Of a stretch of 64,000 bases of DNA, positions 33,085 through 40,343 are shown piece by piece. Each line of letters opens with the position of its first letter. Position 1 is the first letter of the stretch. Location: assembly GCA_041390625.1 (NCBI GenBank), contig JAWKPM010000009.1, positions 116,939 to 180,938 of the forward strand, written 5' to 3'. This DNA is from RBC038 sp041390625 (GTDB lineage: Bacteria; Chloroflexota; Dehalococcoidia; UBA2979). The translations under genes were made by a program, and so were the position numbers. The notes below the pieces were generated by a model that did no database searches, had not been told where the DNA came from, and saw only the letters and a program-made list of their open reading frames with translations.

Positions 33085-33325
33085 GTCAACTCCGGATCTC
33101 CTGCTCCGCCTTAGCAAGGACCACGGCCGCGCGGCCTGATCGTGCAGGTACTTGGGCGGCCGACCGCCGACGTATCGCGGCTCACAGGTCAGGTTACCTG
33201 CTCGCTCCATCGAGTGCAGCAGTGGATAGGGTCGTGCCGGGGCTCAGGCTGTAGCCGTGACGAGTGAGCTCCTCGAGCATCGCGAGCCCGCACACGCCCT
33301 CCCCCGCCGCATGACGGAGGATGTT
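33085..33325 (-). pseudogene. PadR-family regulator fragment, frameshifted
   Basis: The nucleotide sequence is a clear diverged copy of the intact padR gene at 35822-36157: shared landmarks read on the plus strand include ACGGCCGCGCGGC, GCCGGGGCT, AGGCTGTAGCCGTG and GACGCCCTC-like words in the same order. Small insertions and deletions (around 33125-33160) break the frame and the N-terminal codons are missing. The ATPase gene ends where the homology stops. It is a remnant of a duplication or recombination event. Confidence 0.8.
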
Positions 33326-35243
33326 ACGCGTCGGTGCCCCGCTCACTCTGGTCGCCTGGCGCACGTGCGGGAAGTAGCCGAGCCGAGTTGAGCAGGAAGG
33401 TCAGCTCGGAGACGACGTGGATTGCGGCGGCCACGAGGGGGCCGAGCAGGCCGAAGGCGGCCAAGCCCATCCCGGCGAGATCGATGCCGATGGTGCCGGC
33501 GAAGTTTTGGAGGATGATGCGACGCGTGCGCCGGGCCACGCGGAGGGTCTCCACGAACTTCGAGAGGTCATTCCCGATCAGCACCACATGCGCGCTCTCG
33601 CGCGTCACGTCGGTGCCCGAGCCCATCGCGATGCCCACGCTGGCCTGCGCGAGCGCCGGCGCGTCGTTTACGCCGTCGCCGACCATCGCCACCGTGCGCC
33701 CAGCCGCAACAAGGGCCCGCACACGTTCGAGTTTCTGGTCCGGGAGCATCCCCCCCGCGTAATCGTCGACGCCAAGCTCGCTCGCGATCGCCTCGGCGGC
33801 GGCGGGGCGGTCGCCGGTCAGCAGCACGGTCTGCACGCCCATCGTCCGTAGGTCCCGCACCGCCCCGGCGGCCTCGTCCCGTAGCGTGTCGGCGATCACG
33901 ATCGTCCCTAGGAGCTGGCCGCCGCGTGTGACCACGACCTCCGAGGCCGCGCCCTCGGGCGCCTGGAGGTCCGCCAGCGCGATGCCGCGCTCCTGCGTGA
34001 ATGCGCGCGTGCCCGCGAGGACCTCGACGCCCTCGAACAGCGCGACCACGCCCTTGCCAGGCGTGTAGGCAAACTCCTCCGGCTCCGTCACTGCCACGCC
34101 CGTGGCTCGAGCGTGTGCGACGATGGCGCGCCCGAGCGGATGCTCGCTGCGCACCTCGGCGGCCGCCGCCGCGGCGAGGATAGAGTCCGGAGCAGTGCCG
34201 TTGGCGGCGTATATGGCCTGCACCACGGGCGTGCCGTAAGTGAGCGTGCCGGTCTTGTCGAGCACCACCGTGTCGACCGCCCACAGCGTCTCCAAGTAGC
34301 GGCCGCCTTTGATGATCGCTCCCTGTCGCGCCGACCGACCTACCGCACCCAGGATCGCGAGCGGGGTGCCCGCCGCCATCCCGCACGCGCCCGCGACAAT
34401 CACGACTGAGATCGTCGAGCGCGCGTCGCGCGTGAGCAGGAAGGTCAGAGCTGCGGCACCGAGGGCGAAGTAGACCAGGTAGCCGGCGAAGCGGTCGGCG
34501 GTCTTCTCGACCGGCGCGCGCGAGCGCTCGGCGTGCTCCACGGCCTCCACGATCTTGCCGAAGGTGGAGTCACGCCCGATCCGCTCCGCGCGCACCTCGA
34601 GTGCCCCGGACTGGTTCACCGTGCTCGCGTAGACGTGGTCGCCGCTGCCCTTCTCCACCGGCATCGGCTCGCCGGTGATCGTCGCCTCGTCGACGTGCGA
34701 GGCACCCGCCACCACCGTGCCGTCGACGGGTATGGCGGCGCCCGGGTTCACCAGCACGAGGTCGCCGGGCCGCAGCTCGTCGATGGCGATCTCGGCGACC
34801 TCGCCCTCGCGCCGCACGAGCGCGATGCGCGGCAGGTAGCGCAGCAGGTCCTGAATAGCGCGGCGGCCGCGGGCGACGGTCATGTCCTCGAGCACCTCGG
34901 CGCCGACCACGAACGCCGCGATCACGGCCGCGACGAAGACCTCGCCGATGGCGAGCGCGGCGAGCAGCGCGATCGTCATCGAGAGCTCGGTCGTCATGCG
35001 GCGCTCGAGTACGTTCTCGCCCGCCTCGCGCAGGACCGGCCACGCGCCGAGCGCGACGGTGGCGGCTCCGCCGCCGATCACGAGCCAGGCCGGCTCCGAC
35101 GGCAGGAGCCAAGCAACGGCGGCGGTGACCGCGAGGAACGCGATGCGGGCGAGGTCGCTCCGCTCGACGCGATGCCCCTCCTCGACTTCTGCGCCGGCAT
35201 CACCGGGTGCAACGTGGTCGTGTGTTGCCGGTGCGGCGGTCAT
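33324..35243 (-). CDS. Heavy-metal-type P-type ATPase with non-CPC membrane motif, 639 aa
   Basis: ATG at 35243 has GGAG 6 nt upstream. All P-type signatures are present: TGEP, the phosphorylation site DKTGTLT, HPLG of P1B N-domains, and MVGDGVNDAPALAQA. The membrane metal motif normally CPC/SPC/CPH is ACG within VIVAGACGMAAGTPLAI, so the metal specificity cannot be read from known groups. There is no N-terminal HMA domain, only a His/Glu-rich start. The gene lies downstream of an RcnR/FrmR-type metal repressor gene on the same strand, suggesting metal efflux induced by its substrate. It is flanked by an intact and a broken padR. Confidence 0.92.
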   Translation of the reverse strand: MTAAPATHDHVAPGDAGAEVEEGHRVERSDLARIAFLAVTAAVAWLLPSEPAWLVIGGGAATVALGAWPVLREAGENVLERRMTTELSMTIALLAALAIGEVFVAAVIAAFVVGAEVLEDMTVARGRRAIQDLLRYLPRIALVRREGEVAEIAIDELRPGDLVLVNPGAAIPVDGTVVAGASHVDEATITGEPMPVEKGSGDHVYASTVNQSGALEVRAERIGRDSTFGKIVEAVEHAERSRAPVEKTADRFAGYLVYFALGAAALTFLLTRDARSTISVVIVAGACGMAAGTPLAILGAVGRSARQGAIIKGGRYLETLWAVDTVVLDKTGTLTYGTPVVQAIYAANGTAPDSILAAAAAAEVRSEHPLGRAIVAHARATGVAVTEPEEFAYTPGKGVVALFEGVEVLAGTRAFTQERGIALADLQAPEGAASEVVVTRGGQLLGTIVIADTLRDEAAGAVRDLRTMGVQTVLLTGDRPAAAEAIASELGVDDYAGGMLPDQKLERVRALVAAGRTVAMVGDGVNDAPALAQASVGIAMGSGTDVTRESAHVVLIGNDLSKFVETLRVARRTRRIILQNFAGTIGIDLAGMGLAAFGLLGPLVAAAIHVVSELTFLLNSARLLPARAPGDQSERGTDA

Positions 35244-35296
35244 GGCCAACTCCAGGTCCCGAATGTCGCTAATGCATGGCTCCGGAAGGGGTCGCG

Positions 35297-35575
35297 TTAC
35301 TTCAGGTAGGCGCGGACGATGTCCACGACCTCCTCCAGCGCCTGCGCCTCCTCGGAGGCGGGGTCGGTCACATTGGCTGCGAGGTGGTAGCGGATCTGCC
35401 CTTCGAGCAGCTCGAACATGAGCCCGTTCATCGCGCCACGGCAGGACGCGGTCTGACGCAGGATCTCGTCGCAGGGCTGCTCCTCGGTCAGCGCTCGCTC
35501 GATCGCGTCGAGCTGGCCGCGCATGCGTCGCACGCGCGCGATGAGCTTCTGCTTGTCGCGGACGATGTGGGCCAT
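35297..35575 (-). CDS. RcnR/FrmR/CsoR-family metal-sensing repressor, 92 aa
   Basis: ATG at 35575. The compact all-helical family is clear from KQKLIARVRRMRGQLDAIER and RQTASCRGAMNGLMFELLEG. Potential ligands are His3, Cys35 and His64, with Gln at position 60. RcnR uses His3, Cys35, His60 and His64, so this is RcnR-like at three of four sites; FrmR and CsoR differ more. A palindrome with a G-tract lies 20 bp upstream of the start. It probably represses itself and the P-type ATPase gene 54 bp downstream. The inducing metal (Ni, Co or other) cannot be fixed by sequence alone. Confidence 0.9.
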   Translation of the reverse strand: MAHIVRDKQKLIARVRRMRGQLDAIERALTEEQPCDEILRQTASCRGAMNGLMFELLEGQIRYHLAANVTDPASEEAQALEEVVDIVRAYLK

Positions 35576-35594
35576 CGCTGAGACCTTCCGTGAA

Positions 35595-35611
35595 TAGCCA
35601 GGGGGACTATA
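35595..35611. promoter_or_regulatory. RcnR/CsoR-type operator upstream of the repressor gene
   Basis: ATAG-CCAGGGGGA-CTAT: inverted ATAG/CTAT arms flank a run of five G residues. CsoR/RcnR operators are known as A/T-flanked G-tracts. It is 20 bp upstream of the repressor ATG, a typical autoregulatory position. Confidence 0.6.
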
Positions 35612-35821
35612 CCATTAGTGCCTCCGCGGTCGAGTGCCCGGGAACAACTGCAGTCGTGTCACGGCGCGCGTGGCTGCGGTACTGACGATGCACTGCCTTC
35701 GTTCCGGGGATGCGCACACTGGTCGCCGTCATCCTGCCCAAGGCGATGCCGACCATCGAGCCGGCCATCTTGCCGCGAAGCTCCAAGGGCAACGATGCGG
35801 CTGAACCGGCGGCCGCGCAGG

Positions 35822-36157
35822 TCAGTTCGCTCGCTTGCGGCGACGCGGTTTCGGGCTGACTTCGCCCGTTAGCTCCCCGATCTTCTGCTGCGCCTCGGCC
35901 AGCACCTCACGGCCGCGCGGCGTGATCGTGTAGTACTTGCGCGGCCGGCCGTCGACGTGCCGCGGCTCGCAGGTGAGATAACCCGCGTGTTCCATTGAAT
36001 GCAGCAGCGGGTAGATGGTGCCGGGGCTGAGGCTGTAGCCGTGGCGCCCGAGCTCCCCGATCATCCCCAGGCCGTAGACGCCCTCCTCCGCCGCGTGGTG
36101 AAGGATGTGGATGCGCACGAAGCCAAGGAAGAACTCGCGCAGTATTGTATCGGCCAC
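35822..36157 (-). CDS. PadR-family transcriptional regulator, 111 aa
   Basis: GTG at 36157 has AGGGAA upstream, so it is preferred over the in-frame ATG at 36199. The PadR winged helix is clear: REFFLGFVRIHILHHAAEEG, GLGMIGELGRHGYSLSPGTI, YPLLHSMEHAGYLTCEPRHV and GRPRKYYTITPRGREVLAEA. The basic tail (PKPRRRKRAN) is short, so it is a subfamily-2 (short) PadR. A palindrome overlaps its start codon, suggesting autorepression. The upstream neighbours are a truncated SQR and a DsrE gene, so it may once have controlled sulfur genes. Confidence 0.9.
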   Translation of the reverse strand: MADTILREFFLGFVRIHILHHAAEEGVYGLGMIGELGRHGYSLSPGTIYPLLHSMEHAGYLTCEPRHVDGRPRKYYTITPRGREVLAEAQQKIGELTGEVSPKPRRRKRAN

Positions 36158-36162
36158 CGATA
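36148..36162. promoter_or_regulatory. Palindromic operator overlapping the padR start
   Basis: TATCGG-CCA-CCGATA is a perfect 6-bp inverted repeat with a 3-bp spacer, covering the GTG start codon (36155-36157). Binding here would block translation initiation or transcription, the usual place for autorepression by a dimeric PadR. Confidence 0.5.
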
Positions 36163-36167
36163 ATTCC

Positions 36168-36476
36168 CTATGCTCGCGACCGGCGCCGCCCGGCGCCATC
36201 GTAACGGCGGAGCGCTCGGCGGTCCGCCCTGCACGCCGTGATCTCGGCTTGCACGACCTCGATGTCCTTCGTCGAGAGCGCCGCGAGCTCGCGCTCGCCC
36301 TCGCTGACGTCTGCCCGCTCGCCTGTCATCACCCAGAGGTGAGACATGCACGCCGCGAACGTCGCGCTGCGCTCGATCAGCACGACCCGGTGCTCCGGCG
36401 CGAGCCGTCGCAGGTGCGTGGCCGCCGTCAGCCCGCCGATGCCGCCGCCGAGGACGAGAACCGTCTTGTCGCTCAT
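36168..36476 (-). pseudogene. N-terminal fragment of sulfide:quinone reductase-like flavoprotein
   Basis: ATG at 36476 starts a good FAD-binding Rossmann fold (KTVLVLGGGIGGLTAATHLR, then HRVVLIERSATFAACMSHLW), typical of SQR/flavocytochrome c sulfide dehydrogenase flavoproteins of about 380-430 residues. Homology-like sequence stops near residue 85 (TKDIEVVQAEIT) and becomes Arg-rich until a stop at residue 103. Catalytic Cys and the NAD-like domain are missing. The padR gene follows 11 bp later. It is probably a truncated remnant without activity. Confidence 0.75.
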
Positions 36477-36484
36477 CGCCGCTC

Positions 36485-36808
36485 CTAGCCGAAGGTCAGC
36501 ACCCGGTCGGCCTCTTCGGTGAGGCGTACGAGGTCGTCCATCGTCGACATCGGGCAGACGGCGCTCGCATCCATCGTCCGCAGGCGCAGGCAGGTGCCAC
36601 AGCTGAGGGCGACGCCGCCCAGCTCATCGAAGCGCAGCAGCAACGACTGCACGTCGAAGCGCTCATCGCCGATGCTCTCGATTGCGACCGCGGGGCCGAG
36701 CAGGAAGATGCTCACCTCGTGGCTGCGCGAGAGCGCCGCCGAACCGAAGCGCAGCGCGTTCCACACCGTCTCCGTCTCGTCCGTGTTGATCACCAGCGCG
36801 TACTTCAT
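36485..36808 (-). CDS. DsrE-family sulfur-relay protein, 107 aa
   Basis: ATG at 36808. The DsrE/TusD fold is recognisable: YALVINTDETETVWNALRFG, VSIFLLGPAVAIESIG and a central Cys pair in VALSCGTCLRLRTMD, plus a second Cys in ASAVCPMSTMDDL. Such proteins bind or transfer sulfane sulfur. The SQR fragment follows 9 bp downstream and an ArsR-rhodanese gene precedes it, so this was a sulfide/sulfane-sulfur module. This gene looks intact. Confidence 0.85.
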   Translation of the reverse strand: MKYALVINTDETETVWNALRFGSAALSRSHEVSIFLLGPAVAIESIGDERFDVQSLLLRFDELGGVALSCGTCLRLRTMDASAVCPMSTMDDLVRLTEEADRVLTFG

Positions 36809-36851
36809 CGCTCCCCCGTCCGTCGAGCACCGGCATCCCGCCGGCGCGGGC

Positions 36852-37505
36852 TCATCCAGCAGCGCTCACTTCCACCGGCAATCCGGCCGCCCGCCACTCG
36901 GGCAATCCGTCCTCCAGCCGCACGGCATGCAGCCCGCGTGCCCGCAACTCGCCGACCGCTTCAGCCGAGAGCACGCAGTAGGGCCCGCGGCAGTACGCGA
37001 CGATCTCGCGATCGGGCGGCAGCTCAGGCAGGCGCGCGCGCAGCTCGGCAAGGGGCATCGAGATCGCGCCTGGCAGATGCCCGGCCCGGTACTCGGGCGC
37101 CGGCCGCACGTCGAGCAGCAGAACGTCGCCCGTCTCGAGGCGGCTCAATAGCTCGTCGCGGCTCATCGGATCGAGCGGGTCGCTGGCGCCGAGGATCTCG
37201 GCGACCGCCTGGTCCACCTCGGTCATCTGCTCGTGGGCGAGGTCACGCAACGCGAACCAGAATGCGCCAACTTGCTCGCTCGCGAGCCGGTAGTAGACGC
37301 GTGGCGGCTCCCGCCGCGCGACGACCAGGCGCGCCTCGGCGAGCACGCGCAGTTGCCGCGAAGCGTTCGAGACCGTGAGCTCGGCCGCCTCCGCCAGCTC
37401 CTCGACCGTCTGCTCGCCCTGGCAGAGGCGGTCGATCAGCTTGAGGCGGCTGCGCGTCGAAAGCGCGGCGGCCATGCGGGCGAACTGGTCGAAGACTCGG
37501 TTCAT
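36852..37505 (-). CDS. ArsR-family regulator fused to a rhodanese domain, 217 aa
   Basis: ATG at 37505 begins MNRVFDQFARMAAALSTRSR; an upstream in-frame start is less likely. Residues 1-90 are an ArsR winged helix (LIDRLCQGEQTVEELAEAAE, then VSNASRQLRVLAEARLVVAR). From about 120 to 213 lies a rhodanese domain with VLLLDVRPAPEYRAGHLPGA and active-site loop AYCRGPYCVLSAEAV. The persulfidable Cys suggests response to sulfane sulfur or arsenic/selenium stress. It is the first gene of the minus-strand DsrE-SQR run, so it is the probable regulator of that module. Confidence 0.92.
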   Translation of the reverse strand: MNRVFDQFARMAAALSTRSRLKLIDRLCQGEQTVEELAEAAELTVSNASRQLRVLAEARLVVARREPPRVYYRLASEQVGAFWFALRDLAHEQMTEVDQAVAEILGASDPLDPMSRDELLSRLETGDVLLLDVRPAPEYRAGHLPGAISMPLAELRARLPELPPDREIVAYCRGPYCVLSAEAVGELRARGLHAVRLEDGLPEWRAAGLPVEVSAAG

Positions 37506-37661
37506 TTGAATCCCTGCGCAACTATGGAAGGATCGCGGGTCACGTGTCAACGTCCGATGAGGGGCGGAACAGCGAGCCGGGCCTGCAATGGAAGCCAGAG
37601 GAGAGGGACCGAGGACGGTCCGCCGTGCGCGCGCCCCGTCCTCAGCTGCGACTCGCTCTCG

Positions 37662-38264
37662 TCAGTGCGAGTCGTGGCCCGCCGGCGCGTCGTGCTCGGA
37701 GCCGTCTCCGGCGTACCCGCGCAGCGCGTCGTAGCGGCTCACCTGTTCCGCGGTCAGCGTCGCGGTCACCTCGAGGTGCGCCGCGAGGTGCACGTTGCGC
37801 AGGCGTCCCTCCACCTCGGCGACCGCCGCGGTGAGCTCCCCCAGCCGCGACGGCGTGACGGCTTTGCTGCGGAACTCCTCGTCCAGTGTCGCCTCGAGCT
37901 CGACCAGTTCTCGCCCGAGCGCCTGCGCCTCACGCTGCATCGCAGTGAGGGTCTCTCGGATGGCACGTTCCTGCTCGCTGCTGAGGGCAAGCTCGCCGGC
38001 GAGCTCGAGCACATGCGTAGGGCCGGGATAGTGATTGAGTTCCGCGGCCAGCGCGAAGCCGGCGCCCCGGCCGCCGAGCAGGTCGTCGACCTGCTCAGGT
38101 GCGAGGGCGGCGATCGGCCGCGTCTCCCAGCCGGCGTACGGCTGCGCGTTCGCCGTCGCGGTCACCGCCGGCATGGCTGGCGGGGTCGCGTCGCCGCTGC
38201 AGGCGCCGGCGATGATGCCGAGGACCACCGCCGCAAGCGCGATGCCCGTAGCGCGCGGCTTCAT
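37662..38264 (-). CDS. CpxP/Spy-like periplasmic lipoprotein, 200 aa
   Basis: ATG at 38264 with GGGAG upstream. The signal has lipobox AGAC (GIALAAVVLGIIAGACSGDA). The mature part is almost all helical, with LALSSEQERAIRETLTAMQR, ELVELEATLDEEFRSKAVTP and VHLAAHLEVTATLTAEQVSR, the look of CpxP/Spy/CnrX-type metal-stress proteins. The C-terminus is His/Asp-rich (GSEHDAPAGHDSH), which could bind metal. It overlaps the deacetylase gene by 4 bp, so they are co-transcribed. The role is probably envelope metal sensing or buffering. Confidence 0.8.
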   Translation of the reverse strand: MKPRATGIALAAVVLGIIAGACSGDATPPAMPAVTATANAQPYAGWETRPIAALAPEQVDDLLGGRGAGFALAAELNHYPGPTHVLELAGELALSSEQERAIRETLTAMQREAQALGRELVELEATLDEEFRSKAVTPSRLGELTAAVAEVEGRLRNVHLAAHLEVTATLTAEQVSRYDALRGYAGDGSEHDAPAGHDSH

Positions 38265-38956
38265 GGAGCAGTCTCCCCAGATTGTGCGAACAGCGGCGCG
38301 CACGCGTCGAAGTCGACCACCCGGAAGGACTCCGCCATAGTCAGTCCCCAGCGCTCGCCGGTTGCGACCGCCCACGCCTCGATCGCGCTGGCGGGGGCCT
38401 CGCCGATCGAGCGCCGCGTGCGGTGCGGCTCGACGGCCGCGAGCTTGAGATGGAGCGTCTTCGTCACGTCCACGGCGGTGTTCGGCTCGTCGCTCCGATA
38501 GAGGTAGACCTCCGGGCCGCGGTGGCCGGCGCGCGCTGCGGCCATCATCGCCGCGAGCGCGGCCTCCCCGGCATGGAGATGATCGGGGCGGCCTTCACCG
38601 TTCGACCACGGGCCGTGCGTGACGAGCCGCCGGGGCCGGTACTCGAGGATCAGGGCGACGAGCTCCTGTTCGAGCGCGGGCGTGACGGTCAGGCCGCCAT
38701 CGGGGTGCCGCAGGAAGTGGACCCCGGCGACGCCCAGGATCGCAGCGGCGGCCCGCTCCTCCTGCTCGCGGAGCACGCTGAGCTCCTCCGGAGGCAGCGG
38801 CGGCTCGCTCCTGCCCGCCTCGCCGCTCTTGCAGGTGACGTAGGCCACCCGCTCGCCCTCGCGGCACCAGCGCGCGACGGACGCGCCGCTGCTGATGTCG
38901 ACGTCGTCGGCGTGCGGCTGGATCACGAGGATCGTCCCGGGTGCGGGCGAGCTCAC
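38261..38956 (-). CDS. PIG-L/LmbE-family deacetylase, 231 aa
   Basis: GTG at 38956 gives a GTGA overlap with the preceding trmO remnant; a TTG at 38974 is possible. Zinc-site motifs are complete: ILVIQPHADDVDISSGASVA (PHADD), the RRLVTHGPWSNGEGRPDHLH block with the second His, and HAGEAALAAM. The family removes N-acetyl from GlcNAc conjugates or related small molecules. Substrate cannot be told here. The lipoprotein gene follows with a 4-bp overlap. Confidence 0.9.
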   Translation of the reverse strand: MSSPAPGTILVIQPHADDVDISSGASVARWCREGERVAYVTCKSGEAGRSEPPLPPEELSVLREQEERAAAAILGVAGVHFLRHPDGGLTVTPALEQELVALILEYRPRRLVTHGPWSNGEGRPDHLHAGEAALAAMMAAARAGHRGPEVYLYRSDEPNTAVDVTKTLHLKLAAVEPHRTRRSIGEAPASAIEAWAVATGERWGLTMAESFRVVDFDACAPLFAQSGETAP

Positions 38957-39415
38957 CACAGGCGCTGCGCCCAATCCGAGAGCACCGGGTCCGCGGCGAC
39001 GTCATGCCTAGCGCAGCACGGTTTGATGTCGAGCATCGGCGTGCCGTCCACCGCGTCCAGTCCTCGGACGGTCAGCACGTTGCCGGTGATACCCAGCAGC
39101 TGCACGATGCTGACCCCGACCGGGTTGGGGCGGTTTTGGGGTGCGCAACGCGAAGGTGCCGGGCCGGCCGAGCCCGGTGCGGGGGCGCCCACCGCCCGGC
39201 GCCGCTCGGCAGGCACCTGGTCCATCGAGCACACGATCAGCACGTGCGAGAAGCCGTCCAGTCTCTCCAGCCCGGTCGCGAACTCGGGAGCGACCCGCAC
39301 CTCGCTCACAACCTCCGGGCCAGGCGTCCCGCATCGGCTTCATCTCGCGCACCGCGCTGGCGACGGATCCGATGGGGCGTAGGACGATCTCGCCTCCTTG
39401 CGCCGATTCGCTCAT
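38953..39415 (-). pseudogene. trmO: TrmO/TsaA-family tRNA methyltransferase gene with a frameshift
   Basis: One frame from ATG 39415 gives the N-terminus (IVLRPIGSVASAVREMKPMR). A second frame from about 39309 gives the rest (GLERLDGFSHVLIVCSMDQV, RPNPVGVSIVQLLG, and DGTPMLDIKPCCARHDVAAD). TrmO proteins normally have these as one chain; the shift lies near 39305-39320, where one base more or fewer would restore the frame. The usual DIKPY is DIKPC here. The gene is 4 bp from the marR gene and likely in its operon. Either a true pseudogene or a sequencing error. Confidence 0.75.
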
Positions 39416-39418
39416 CGG

Positions 39419-39904
39419 TCAGTCCTCGTTCGCGATCGCGTGTTCGCCGGGCGGCAAGGCCTCGTCCAGCGCGCGGGTCAGCGTCGCGAGCGCGTGGAGC
39501 ACCGCGCCTCGCTCCTCCTCTGCGATGGCGGCAAAGAGCTCGCTGAACTTCTCCGTCCGCGCGGCCGCGAGCCGCTCCGCCGCCAGCCGGCCCTGCGTGG
39601 TCAGGCACAGCAGCACGGAGCGGCCGTCCCCGGGGTGGGGGTCGCGACGTACCCACGCGCGCTCCTCGAGGCGCGCAACCAGGCGGCTGACCGTGCTCTT
39701 ATCGAGGCGGATGCGCGCGCCGAGCGCCTTCTGCGACAGCGGCACTCCACCCGCGAGCTCGAGCAGCGCGTGCGCCTCCGATGCGGGGATCGGCTGGCCG
39801 CAGGGCGTCTCTTCGGGCCGGTGCAGGCCGAACGCCCGCACGAACGTGGTCATCCGCTCCTGCAGCGTCCTCGGGTCCGCCGTCGCGGCGCCGGTCTGTT
39901 GCAT
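39419..39904 (-). CDS. MarR-family transcriptional regulator, 161 aa
   Basis: ATG at 39904. The winged helix is typical: PIPASEAHALLELAGGVPLS, then KALGARIRLDKSTVSRLVAR and LEERAWVRRDPHPGDGRSVL. Flanking helices form the dimer interface. An 7-5-7 palindrome lies 20 bp upstream of the start, so it probably represses itself and the downstream trmO, deacetylase and lipoprotein genes, which follow on the same strand with gaps of a few bp. The ligand is unknown. Confidence 0.92.
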   Translation of the reverse strand: MQQTGAATADPRTLQERMTTFVRAFGLHRPEETPCGQPIPASEAHALLELAGGVPLSQKALGARIRLDKSTVSRLVARLEERAWVRRDPHPGDGRSVLLCLTTQGRLAAERLAAARTEKFSELFAAIAEEERGAVLHALATLTRALDEALPPGEHAIANED

Positions 39905-39923
39905 GACCGCAGGGTAAGCCTGT

Positions 39924-39942
39924 TAGTTGTCCGGTACAACTA
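39924..39942. promoter_or_regulatory. MarR-type operator palindrome
   Basis: TAGTTGT-CCGGT-ACAACTA is a perfect 7-bp inverted repeat with a 5-bp spacer, beginning 20 bp upstream of the marR ATG. This is the size and place of known MarR autoregulatory boxes. Confidence 0.75.
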
Positions 39943-40343
39943 CCCATCTCAGCACTAGCAGGGTCCCGAACCGGTGCCGGTGGTATCGTCCCCAACGCGC
40001 GATGGTTCACGACCTCGCTGCGAGCACCGGATGATCCTGGGAGAAACAGTCTCGTCCAGGTGAGCAAACGCCAGTCATGATGAGCAAGCGTACGATTCAG
40101 CCATCAGGTGCGCAGTCAATCCAGCAGGACGACCTCTAGGCAGAAGGGAATGCCTTCGCCTTTCCTCACCACAGCACAAACATCGGGATTGCGACCGGAG
40201 CCGATGCGTTCCTCGAAGGTGCTCACGCCCTGCAAGACGTGGCACGCGACAACGCCGATGTCGCGTGTTGGCCGGCGCGGCGGGCGAGCTCCCCTCGAGC
40301 TGCCTCGGGACGACGTTCGAGCAGCGCTATGACCCGCGGCAGT
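39943..40343. other. Intergenic region with a possible minus-strand coding remnant
   Basis: No intact gene is evident in 401 bp. On the minus strand, 40116-40268 reads as a protein-like C-terminal piece (DIGVVACHVLQGVSTFEERI, then GIPFCLEVVLLD and a stop) without a plausible start. It may be the end of a deleted gene. Family is not recognised. Confidence 0.3.

Noticed and set aside
35607..35792. A 61-codon minus-strand frame with KMAGSMVGIALGRMTATSVR.
   Set aside because: No ribosome-binding site or recognised family; it runs through the RcnR operator. It could be a relic but evidence is too weak.
40108..40332. Plus-strand 74-codon frame between marR and the DUF2148 gene.
   Set aside because: Composition is not protein-like and it lacks a ribosome-binding site; the minus strand reads better there.
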